NCBI GenBank assembly: GCA_022844575.1
Contig: JALHLL010000010.1
Span: forward strand, 5,174-29,450
Direction: 5' to 3'
Length of the DNA: 24,277 nucleotides
DNA from: a bacterium
Lineage (GTDB): Bacteria; Bacteroidota; Ignavibacteria; Kapaibacteriales; UBA961
This document shows positions 8,001 through 15,044 of this stretch, piece after piece. The notes under the pieces are model-generated. The model was given only the letters and a program-made list of their open reading frames with translations. It was not told where the DNA came from and searched no databases. Made by a program: the position numbers and the translations under genes. Position 1 is the first letter of the stretch. The number at the start of each line of letters is the position of its first letter.

Positions 8001-8699
8001 ATAAGCTGCACAAAACTCTGCGAATGTTAATTTCCCCGCATCTTTTATTGAGGGTACGACTAACATTCTCGTTCCATCTTTACGTGTTGTATCAACAGCC
8101 AAGCCAATATTGATTCCACCACGATTGATGCGCGCCGGTTTACCATCAACATAACTGAAAGCATCGTTAAGTTTAGGATATTTTACCAATGACTTAACGA
8201 GAGCCCATGCTAATATATGGGTGAAACTCACTTTCGATTTACGTCGTGTAGCAAGGAACTTATTGAGTAATCTTCTGTTCTCTTCCAATACTTTTACAGG
8301 AATGGCACGAAATGAGGTTGCTGTCGGTACATGAAGACTATTATTCATGTTCTCGGCAATACGAGCCGATATGCCGCTTAGTATTTCCGTTTTATCATTT
8401 GCACCCAAAGGAATTGTCGTGTGTTTGCTTTCTTGCATAGGTATAGGTGTCGGTATCGGTGTTGTTTGAACTTCCGGTATTGTTACTGTTCTTGCAGGTA
8501 TATCAACATTTTGATTTTGAGTACCGTTCTGAACATTTGTTGGTGTCGGTGTTTGTTGTGCAATCGAAGCCCCGTTGCTCGATCCGTTGGGGGAGTATTG
8601 AGTTGCAAAGTACGCTCTCCATTGATCGCTTACCGAATTCGGATCAATGAGGAATTCAGCATATAAAGCATCAATGTACGCGCTATTTGGGCTTAACAT
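5034..8699 (-). CDS. kgd: Multifunctional 2-oxoglutarate dehydrogenase/decarboxylase (fused E2-E1, KGD type)
   Basis: 1221 residues. It converts 2-oxoglutarate to succinyl-CoA (or succinic semialdehyde) in the TCA cycle, using thiamine diphosphate. Order of parts: a short E1 N-terminal helix (1-35, AYIDALYAEFL); a Pro/Gln/Thr-rich linker (about 36-95); an E2 acyltransferase catalytic domain (about 105-340) with DHRIIQG around His316; then the E1 component (about 375-1221) with HRGRLNVL (550-557), the HGDAAF..VINN thiamine-diphosphate segment (648-683), and GHNEGDEP (751-758). No lipoyl domain is present, as in mycobacterial KGD, so the lipoyl carrier must come from another E2. I chose the ATG at 8699; an in-frame TTG at 8723 adds only eight residues. 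A perfect TAnnTTTG box (TAATTTTG, 8741-8734) lies 35 bases upstream, without a matching -33 element. Monocistronic, divergent from the next operon. Confidence 0.93.
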   Translation of the reverse strand: MLSPNSAYIDALYAEFLIDPNSVSDQWRAYFATQYSPNGSSNGASIAQQTPTPTNVQNGTQNQNVDIPARTVTIPEVQTTPIPTPIPMQESKHTTIPLGANDKTEILSGISARIAENMNNSLHVPTATSFRAIPVKVLEENRRLLNKFLATRRKSKVSFTHILAWALVKSLVKYPKLNDAFSYVDGKPARINRGGINIGLAVDTTRKDGTRMLVVPSIKDAGKLTFAEFCAAYDDLIARSRKNALTVDELSGATISLTNPGTLGTLASVPRLMEGQGLIIATGGIEYPAEFQAVMPEVLSTLAISKVLNITSTYDHRIIQGAESGEFLAHLSQLILGQHNFYDQIFAQLQIPFEPMRWSADKRLNPFGSQDELEVLDKEALVAKMIHSYRVRGHLQANINPLGLQTYYYPDLDPSSYGFTIWDLDRHFDTGGLGGVNRATLRDIIESLRDTYCRQIGIEFMHINDPDQREWIQDRIESSHFEVKFDREEKKHNYLSLLEAEAFEQYLHTKFIGHKRFSLEGSETTLSFMEKVLEQAAQKDLKAVVIGMAHRGRLNVLAHLLNKPYEKIFDEFEGKFDPDSYQGSGDVKYHMGARGDYKSRFGKSIEVLLAPNPSHLEAVNPVVEGMARAIDDINNDRTLSTALPILVHGDAAFIGQGVVAETLNMARLSGYKTGGTIHVVINNQIGFTTSPDDARSTTYATGIAKMLQVPILHVNGDDPEAVRACAMFAFEYREKFNDDVIVDVYGYRKYGHNEGDEPTFTQPLLYKKIRQHTAVRQVYRKQLMEEKAFSEVELTAFEEDFKNTLNEAFNDRVVENWQDNSKRYNDDTKLFEPVDSRISSDIAKQITSAITHVPSEFHINPKLADLLKKRAQMIENDEPLIDYGMGEALAFGSLLLKGHPLRLTGQDVSRGTFSHRHAVLFDFQTEEAYIPLNHITEDQEKLRIHNSPLSETGVLGFEYGYSTLMLNGLTLWEAQFGDFANGAQIIIDQFIASAEEKWGQLSNLTLLLPHGYEGQGPEHSSARLERFLQLCAEDNMIVANFTTPAQYFHALRRQVLASYRKPLIVMTPKANLRRPISRISDFTDKMFEEIIDDATITNKESVRRVIFCSGKVFYDILAERERINANDVAIIRVEQLYPFHTEKAKSILAQYARASHVLWVQEEPKNQGAWSFIAPYLQELLLVNQQLKYVGRNAGAASATGLAKVHEYQLNEIKHATFAAM

Positions 8700-8833
8700 A
8701 ATGCATCGTCTATTATGAAACAAAATAAGTCTACAAAATTACTTAATTCGCGGCGTGGCATTGCATTTTTAATACAAAAAGACCAAAAGCTGTACATTTC
8801 GGGAGGATTTCATTTTACATTTTGTTAATATGT

Positions 8834-8865
8834 TTTGCTTAAAAAAGAGTTTTTCCGTAATTTAG
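8834..8865 (+). promoter_or_regulatory. Candidate promoter of the TonB/imelysin/carboxylase operon
   Basis: TTTG (8834-8837), a 20-base spacer, and TAATTTAG (8858-8865) match the Bacteroidetes consensus TTTG - 19-21 - TAnnTTTG with one mismatch. Transcription would start near 8872, giving a leader of about 34 bases to the chosen ATG at 8906. This spacing also argues for the 8906 start over 8879. Confidence 0.5.
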
Positions 8866-8878
8866 ACTTAGTCCAAAT
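8860..8878. promoter_or_regulatory. 19-bp palindrome, candidate metal-repressor operator
   Basis: ATTTAGACTTAGTCCAAAT has half-sites that match at eight of nine positions around a central T (8869). It covers the end of the -7 element and the predicted start point of the metal-uptake operon, where a repressor would block transcription. Its length and TTTAG/CTAAA-like arms resemble DtxR-family (IdeR/MntR) boxes more than the GATAAT repeats of Fur, but the regulator is not in the window. Confidence 0.5.
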
Positions 8879-8905
8879 ATGATTTATTCACATTTTTTTA
8901 GTGTC

Positions 8906-10036
8906 ATGCGTTTCTGTACCTCCAAATATGCCTTAGTTTTATTGTTTTCCGTTATTATAATTGGCTGTAAGGATGATGAAAACCCATTACAACCGAAAAC
9001 TCCGCTTACGATTCCGGCACAATATGATACAACAGGTTATATCGCTGCAACAAAACAACAATTTGCTTGGCGTAAAGCATTGGTTGATGCCGTCAGTCAT
9101 ATCAAAAAAGCAAGGGTAAAAGGGGTAACTGTAACGGAATCGGAGATAATGGCTCTACTTGAAACATCTGATTTTGATAATCTTATCAGCACATATTATA
9201 AACAAAATGTCACTCAATATGTACAGGAACTTGCTAAAGCAAGCGGGGGTACATACGATCCGTTCAAATCACCTGCTGAGAACGGTAATGGCGGTGTCTT
9301 AGGTGCTTATCTGTTTGAAGAACACGGTCTTGAACTTGAACAATGTATAGAAAAAGGTTTGTTCGGAGCAGCACTTTATAATTATGCTGCCTCAACATAT
9401 CTTACAGGAAGTATTACACCGGAGAAATTGAGCCAAGCGATGGTATTATACGGTGCTGATCCATCATTTCCGAATACAAATACAGCAACAAATACAACCA
9501 AACCGGATATTCAATCGGCTTTATATGCAGCCCGTCGTGATGACAATTCGGGGGATGGATTCTATCGCCAAATACAGAAAAACTTTTTAACGGCGCAAGC
9601 AGCAGCTAAAGCCGGTGCTTCCTATAATGAAGAGTTACAAGGTGCACTTAAAGGAATTAAAGAAAACTGGGAAAAAGCGTTGGCTGCCACTGTTATTAAC
9701 TATATGTATGCAACTGTTTCGGGATTGAGTAAAACAAATGCTACATCTGATGAAATTGCGTCGGCACTTCATGCTTATGCTGAAGGTGCCGGTTTTATTC
9801 ACGGATTAAAAGGTACATCATCGAAAATCATAACTGATAAAGATATTGATGATATTCTTACATTGCTCTTGGCAAAAAATCTTAATGAAACGAAAACATA
9901 CTTATTTGTTCAAGATCCTGCAAAGTATTTGCCCAATTTGATTGAAGCGCAAAGTATTCTGAAAAAAACTTATGGGTTTTCCGATGCACAAATGGAAGCA
10001 TTCAGAAAAAATTGGATAACCGAACAAAAAAGATAA
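8906..10036 (+). CDS. DUF4856 lipoprotein, first gene of metal-uptake operon
   Basis: 376 residues from the ATG at 8906. This start gives a clean lipoprotein signal: Arg/Lys-containing n-region, hydrophobic stretch, and lipobox IIGC with Cys21. An ATG at 8879 is in frame but would sit on the predicted transcription start. The mature protein is helical. It contains the segment GLELEQCIEKGLFGAALYNY, which I recognise as typical of DUF4856, a Bacteroidota family often found beside imelysins and TonB receptors. A role in periplasmic or surface metal binding is inferred from its neighbours; the family has no established activity. The next gene starts 21 bases after its stop. Confidence 0.75.
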   Translation: MRFCTSKYALVLLFSVIIIGCKDDENPLQPKTPLTIPAQYDTTGYIAATKQQFAWRKALVDAVSHIKKARVKGVTVTESEIMALLETSDFDNLISTYYKQNVTQYVQELAKASGGTYDPFKSPAENGNGGVLGAYLFEEHGLELEQCIEKGLFGAALYNYAASTYLTGSITPEKLSQAMVLYGADPSFPNTNTATNTTKPDIQSALYAARRDDNSGDGFYRQIQKNFLTAQAAAKAGASYNEELQGALKGIKENWEKALAATVINYMYATVSGLSKTNATSDEIASALHAYAEGAGFIHGLKGTSSKIITDKDIDDILTLLLAKNLNETKTYLFVQDPAKYLPNLIEAQSILKKTYGFSDAQMEAFRKNWITEQKR

Positions 10037-10057
10037 GAGGAAGATTGTATTAGGATT

Positions 10058-11185
10058 ATGCGAAAAAATCACATCAACACAATTCTTTTATTATTACTGA
10101 CTCCGATTATGATAATCGGCTGCGGAGATGAAGCATCAAACAATAGTACACCCGATTCTTTCGATCGGGTGACTTTTTTAACATACTATGCCGATTCTTT
10201 AATTATTCCCGAATATGCAAAACTTAATAGGGAAGTTGGAGAACTCAAAATATCTATTGAAAGATTCGCAAGTTCATCCGATGAGCAAAGTTTAAAAAAT
10301 GCTCAGATAGCTTGGCATGAAGCTTATATGCAATGGCAGAATTGTTCATCATTCGATTTCGGTCCTGCTCAAGGAAATTTCGGAACACTATCGGAGGATA
10401 TAGGTACATTCCCGAGTACAATTACAGGTTCGCAAAGTAAAAAGGGTATCGAGGAGTATATTGCTTCCGGCGATAATTCTCTCAGTAATTTTGCCCGAGA
10501 TACGAGAGGTTTTTTAGGTATTGAGTATCTTTTGTTTGAATCGGATGATAATGAGGTTGTACGTAAGTTTCAAAGTGCGGAGGGTGAAAAAAGAAAAGCG
10601 TATCTGATTGCTATTACGAATGATATTGTAACAAAAATAAATGAAGTTTATACGAAATGGTCGCAATATCGTTCTAAATTTATAGAAAATAATGGAACAG
10701 ATGCAGGTAGTTCAACATCCGAACTATATAATGAATTTGTAAAAAGTTTTGAAGCATTAAAGAATTATAAATACGGATTGCCGGCTGGTAAAAGACCCGG
10801 GCAAACAAAAAGCGAACCGGACAAAGTAGAGGGTTTTTACAGTGGTTCGAGTTTTGAGACATCAAGAAAACACTGGGAAACTATTCAACGTTTATGGCAG
10901 GGAAAAACAACAAACGGCTACGATGGCATCGGCTTTGAAGAGTATGTAGCAAGTACGGTAACAGGTAAAGACCTTGTTCTTAGTACACAAGTGCAAATAA
11001 AATCGGTAAATGATGCTTTTAATTCATTTCCGAATAATATAACTTTGTCACAGGCAATAACTACAAACGAGCCTTCCGTTGAGACAATTAATACGGAGTT
11101 ACAAAAAATGACACGATTCTTAAAAAGCGATATGTCATCCTTGCTCGGCATAAGTATTACATATTCAAGCGGGGACGGTGATTAA
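10058..11185 (+). CDS. Imelysin-like (M75 / IrpA-type) lipoprotein
   Basis: 375 residues with a lipoprotein signal: MRK n-region and lipobox IIGC (Cys22). The imelysin fold is shown by AWHEAYMQWQNCSSFDFGPA (85-104) and GFLGIEYLLF (151-160), the counterpart of the family's GFHAIEYLL segment. The family name comes from a GxHxxE motif; here the His position is Leu153 (G151-F-L-G-I-E156), so peptidase activity or His-based metal ligation at that site is unlikely. Imelysins are generally seen as iron-regulated periplasmic/outer-membrane proteins of unclear mechanism. AGGA lies just upstream of the ATG. Its stop overlaps the start of the next gene by 8 bases, implying translational coupling. Confidence 0.85.
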   Translation: MRKNHINTILLLLLTPIMIIGCGDEASNNSTPDSFDRVTFLTYYADSLIIPEYAKLNREVGELKISIERFASSSDEQSLKNAQIAWHEAYMQWQNCSSFDFGPAQGNFGTLSEDIGTFPSTITGSQSKKGIEEYIASGDNSLSNFARDTRGFLGIEYLLFESDDNEVVRKFQSAEGEKRKAYLIAITNDIVTKINEVYTKWSQYRSKFIENNGTDAGSSTSELYNEFVKSFEALKNYKYGLPAGKRPGQTKSEPDKVEGFYSGSSFETSRKHWETIQRLWQGKTTNGYDGIGFEEYVASTVTGKDLVLSTQVQIKSVNDAFNSFPNNITLSQAITTNEPSVETINTELQKMTRFLKSDMSSLLGISITYSSGDGD

Positions 11186-12521
11186 GAAAATAAGCGAAAA
11201 AGTAGAAAAGTATATACATACGGCAGTTCCGAGTTCATCGCTTGTTTTATACAGAGTGCTTTTCGGCATACTAATGCTGATAAGTACTCTTCGCTTTATA
11301 TACTTAGGGTGGATTGAAGAACAATATATTGCTCCTCAATACCATTTTACTTATTATGGTTTTGAGTTTGTAAAACCATATTCGCCGGAGTTTATTTATG
11401 CTTTATTTGGCGGGCTTATACTTACAGCACTCTGTATTATGCTCGGTTTTTTTTATCGAGTTGCGGTAATTCTCTTTTTTCTACTATTTACCTATGTTGA
11501 ATTAATTGATAAAACATATTATCTTAATCATTATTACTTTGTAAGCGTTATCTCACTTATTCTTTGTTTTTTACCTGCTAACGTGAAATTCTCGCTTGAT
11601 TCTTTATTAAGAAAAAGAATTTATTCGGATTATGTGCCGAAATATAGTGTTGACATTCTGAAATGTATGATAGCCATAGTATATATTTATGCAGGAATTG
11701 CAAAAATCAATAGCGAATGGCTTTTAAATGGAATGCCGCTTTCTATTTGGCTACCCGCACAAGATGATTTTCCGTTTATAGGTTCATTGTTCCGTGAGAG
11801 ATGGGTTGCTTATCTTTTCAGTTGGATGGGTATGCTGTTCGATTGTACGATTCCTTTTTCATTGATGTGGAAAAAAAGCCGAATATTTGCCTTTACTGCC
11901 GTTATTATTTTTCATGGTATTACAGGGTACTTTTTTCAGATAGGTGTATTTCCATTGGTTATGACATTAAGTGTGATTATCTTTTTCGATTCAGCTGTTC
12001 ATGAAAAAATCCTCAGACTTTTTTTGTGGAAAAACACTTCAAGTACAAAAACAGATTATCCCCCAAAGATATACAAACCTATTCCTATTGTGCTTGCTTT
12101 CATTCTCATCGCTCAATTGATAATTCCGTGGAGATATTTGCTCTATACAGGCAATCGCTTTTGGACAGAAGAGGGGTATCGTTTTGGTTGGCGAGTGATG
12201 TTGATGGAAAAATCAGGCTCCGCGACATTTTATGTTAAGGACAGGAAAACGGGCAAAGAAGGGATTGTGGTAAATTCGGAATTTTTGAACCGACATCAAG
12301 AAAAACAAATGTCTATGCAGCCGGACATGATTGTTCAGTTTGCACATTTTTTAGCAAAATATTATGAAAAGCGCGGAGTAAATATGCCTTCGGTAAGAGC
12401 CGAAGTATATGCTACATTAAACGGTCGTCCAAGCCGTTTACTCATAGATTCGACAGTGGATTTGACACAGTGTAATGATGATTTTTCAGAAAAAAAGTGG
12501 ATACTCGATTACAAGGATTGA
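11178..12521 (+). CDS. HTTM-family, vitamin K-dependent gamma-carboxylase-like membrane protein
   Basis: 447 residues with several membrane segments (about 25-45, 72-107, 118-133, 158-175, 212-230, 237-270, 303-320) and a soluble C-terminal part. It follows the vertebrate gamma-glutamyl carboxylase along its length from memory: DKTYYLNH (111-118) against DKTSWNNH, YAGIAKINSEW (171-181) against IAGVKKLDADW, FQIGVFPLVM (253-262), RFGWRVML (335-342) against RFSWRMM, and TLNGRPSRLLIDSTVDLTQ (413-431) against the human NDRFQQRIFDPRVDIVQ segment. Lys176 aligns with human Lys218, the catalytic base, and His118 with His160. The substrate is unknown. The start is GTG at 11178, overlapping the imelysin stop, with GGGGA upstream. 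The gene overlaps the TonB receptor gene by 25 bases. Confidence 0.85.
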   Translation: MIKKISEKVEKYIHTAVPSSSLVLYRVLFGILMLISTLRFIYLGWIEEQYIAPQYHFTYYGFEFVKPYSPEFIYALFGGLILTALCIMLGFFYRVAVILFFLLFTYVELIDKTYYLNHYYFVSVISLILCFLPANVKFSLDSLLRKRIYSDYVPKYSVDILKCMIAIVYIYAGIAKINSEWLLNGMPLSIWLPAQDDFPFIGSLFRERWVAYLFSWMGMLFDCTIPFSLMWKKSRIFAFTAVIIFHGITGYFFQIGVFPLVMTLSVIIFFDSAVHEKILRLFLWKNTSSTKTDYPPKIYKPIPIVLAFILIAQLIIPWRYLLYTGNRFWTEEGYRFGWRVMLMEKSGSATFYVKDRKTGKEGIVVNSEFLNRHQEKQMSMQPDMIVQFAHFLAKYYEKRGVNMPSVRAEVYATLNGRPSRLLIDSTVDLTQCNDDFSEKKWILDYKD

Positions 12522-14959
12522 TATATAGTTTTGTTTTATTATGTCTGCTATGTTTTGCATATACTCCCGTATTTGCAGAAGTAGCAAATAGATTGCTTAC
12601 ATTAAACGTAACCGTACTGGATAGCGATAAAAAAACACCTATCAAGGATGCTCGTATTTTTTCAATAAAACACTCATTATCCGAGAAAACAAATTCGGAA
12701 GGTAAGGTGTCCTTTCCCTATAGAAGTAATGAGACTATTCTGTACACAATTTCAGCCGATGGTTATTTTAATAAAAAAATCAAGTTTCGTGGTTTAGGAG
12801 ATACTAATATAGTGGTCGTGTTAAAGTCAACGTCCTCACAAACAAAGGAGGTTGTTGTAGAAGCTGATAAACATAATGATTCAAAAGAACTGCATTTATC
12901 TGCCGTGCAAGATGTAACCATTTTTGAATCGAAGAAAACCGAGCAAATAATTGTTGAGGATTTATCTGTAAATCGTGCTTCGAATACAGCAAGACAAATT
13001 TATAGTCGCGTGGCGGGGCTTAATGTATGGGAAAATGACGGCTCGGGTGTACAGTTAAATATTGGTGCAAGGGGATTAAGCCCGAACCGAACATCGAACT
13101 TTAATACAAGGCAGAACGGTTATGAGATAAGTGCCGATGCTTTGGGATATCCTGAAAGTTACTATACTCCACCTGCCGAAGCGATTGAAAGAATTGAGAT
13201 AATAAGGGGGGCTGCCTCATTGCAATATGGCACTCAATTCGGGGGTATGCTTAATTTCATTATTCATACACCTACGGAAGACACGAATATTCATATCAAC
13301 TCATTACAGACTTTAGGTTCTTTCGGTTTGCTCGGTACATTTAATAGCATTAATGTACGAAGAGGTGATGTTTCGATATATGGGTATTATCAGCATAAAA
13401 GCGGTACCGGATGGCGACCTAATTCCGATTTTAATATTCAAAACATATATGTAGCTTCTGAAATTAAAATTTCAGATGATATAGGCGTATTCTTTGATTA
13501 TACTCGAATGGATTATCTTGCCAAACAGCCGGGCGGTCTCTCAGACGTTGAATTTCAACGTGACCCAAGCCAATCATTTAGAGCAAGAAATTGGTTTGAT
13601 GTAGAGTGGAATCTTTTTTCTGCTCGGTTGGATGTCCGAATTTCGGATAATATTAAACTTAAATCGCAGACATTCGGTTTAATTGCCTCAAGAGGAGCAT
13701 TAGGAAATTTGGAGAGAATTACGGTATTGGATTTAGGGAAAAACAGACAGTTATTATATGATGAATACAGTAATTGGGGTAATGAAACACGGGTTTTGAT
13801 ACAGCATGATTTTTTTAAAACGGTTACCTCATCATTAGCAATGGGTTTTCGTGTTTATTCGGGTTTTACAACGCGCAAACAAGGAGATGCTAACGCAGAT
13901 TCATCGTCGAATTTCAAATTTTTATCGCCTGATAATCTTGAAGTCTCGGACTATCGTTTCCCGAATAAAAATTTTGCAGTATTTGCCGAGAATATCTTTT
14001 TTCTTTCGGAAAACTTTAGCATTACACCCGGAATACGGTATGAGTATATCAATACATCGGCAAAGGGTTATTATAAGCAAAGAGTAATTGACTTTGCAGG
14101 AAATGTTGTTTCCGATACTCGTATTGAAGAAAATACCGATAATCCTCGTAATCTGTTTTTGTTCGGTTTAGGGGCAAGTTGGCATCCATATTCCGATATT
14201 GAATGTTATATGAATATATCGCAAAATTATCGTTCTATAACGTTCAGCGATATTCGTATTAATAATCCTAATATTATTGTAGATACTAATTTGCAGGATG
14301 AGCGAGGTTTTAATGCGGATATCGGTTTTCGCGGTTTTCCGATTCGGGGTTTATATTGTGATATGTCATTATTCTATTTAGCGTACAATAATAGAATAGG
14401 CATGATTCAGAAAAATGATGTTCCGCCTTTGTATTTGCCTATTCGTTACAGAACGAATATTGCCAACTCGCATACATACGGAATCGAAACGTTTACATTA
14501 ATTAATTATGCTCAATTATGTAATTATGAGCTTCCGTTCGAGGTGACTTCCTTTATAAACCTTGCATATCAGTACGGTCGTTACGGAGCATCTCAAGATC
14601 GTGCGGTAGAAGGTAAGGAAGTGGAGTTAGTGCCACCTTTAACAGCACGACTCGGTACTTCAGTAACTTATTCCGGTCTTACGTTTACCGTGCTATATAG
14701 TTATACGCACAAGCATTATTCCGATGCAACGAATGCTGAACGATCATCAACAGCAGTTATCGGAACTATACCTTCCTATGGAATACTGGACTTTTCTGCA
14801 ACATGGAAATACGGTGTATTTGTCGCAGAAGGGGGTGTAAATAATGTTCTTAATAAATCGTATTTTACACGTCGTGCCGATGGCTATCCGGGACCCGGAA
14901 TCATTCCTTCCGAACCGATTTCACTATTTCTTACAGTCGGATTAAACCTCAGTTTATAG
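12497..14959 (+). CDS. TonB-dependent outer-membrane receptor, FecA-like
   Basis: 820 residues. A signal peptide (about 1-28, ending VFA) is followed by a carboxypeptidase-regulatory-like beta domain (about 32-112), a plug domain (about 140-255, with ARQIYSRVAGLNVWE and the typical AIERIEIIRGAASLQYG), and a long beta-barrel to the C terminus. The carboxypeptidase-like domain is a Bacteroidota habit. Plug and context most resemble Fe(III)-dicitrate/siderophore receptors, but the ligand is not readable from sequence. The chosen start is GTG at 12497, inside the carboxylase gene, because Arg4 gives the signal peptide a charged n-region. A TTG at 12518, overlapping the carboxylase TGA, is the alternative. 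No tonB, exbB or ABC transporter lies in the window. No clear terminator follows. Confidence 0.92.
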   Translation: MDTRLQGLIYSFVLLCLLCFAYTPVFAEVANRLLTLNVTVLDSDKKTPIKDARIFSIKHSLSEKTNSEGKVSFPYRSNETILYTISADGYFNKKIKFRGLGDTNIVVVLKSTSSQTKEVVVEADKHNDSKELHLSAVQDVTIFESKKTEQIIVEDLSVNRASNTARQIYSRVAGLNVWENDGSGVQLNIGARGLSPNRTSNFNTRQNGYEISADALGYPESYYTPPAEAIERIEIIRGAASLQYGTQFGGMLNFIIHTPTEDTNIHINSLQTLGSFGLLGTFNSINVRRGDVSIYGYYQHKSGTGWRPNSDFNIQNIYVASEIKISDDIGVFFDYTRMDYLAKQPGGLSDVEFQRDPSQSFRARNWFDVEWNLFSARLDVRISDNIKLKSQTFGLIASRGALGNLERITVLDLGKNRQLLYDEYSNWGNETRVLIQHDFFKTVTSSLAMGFRVYSGFTTRKQGDANADSSSNFKFLSPDNLEVSDYRFPNKNFAVFAENIFFLSENFSITPGIRYEYINTSAKGYYKQRVIDFAGNVVSDTRIEENTDNPRNLFLFGLGASWHPYSDIECYMNISQNYRSITFSDIRINNPNIIVDTNLQDERGFNADIGFRGFPIRGLYCDMSLFYLAYNNRIGMIQKNDVPPLYLPIRYRTNIANSHTYGIETFTLINYAQLCNYELPFEVTSFINLAYQYGRYGASQDRAVEGKEVELVPPLTARLGTSVTYSGLTFTVLYSYTHKHYSDATNAERSSTAVIGTIPSYGILDFSATWKYGVFVAEGGVNNVLNKSYFTRRADGYPGPGIIPSEPISLFLTVGLNLSL

Positions 14960-15044
14960 TTCTTTCCTTAAGCATTCCATAATTTTGCATTAGTTCTAAC
15001 GTCTAAACTTTACTATTTTAACAATCTTGATAAGGTATTCAATT

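Noticed and set aside
8421..8666. Two plus-strand Cys/Arg-rich frames opposite the start of the KGD gene.
   Set aside because: They are antisense to the Pro/Thr/Gln-rich linker of KGD; the odd composition simply mirrors that linker.
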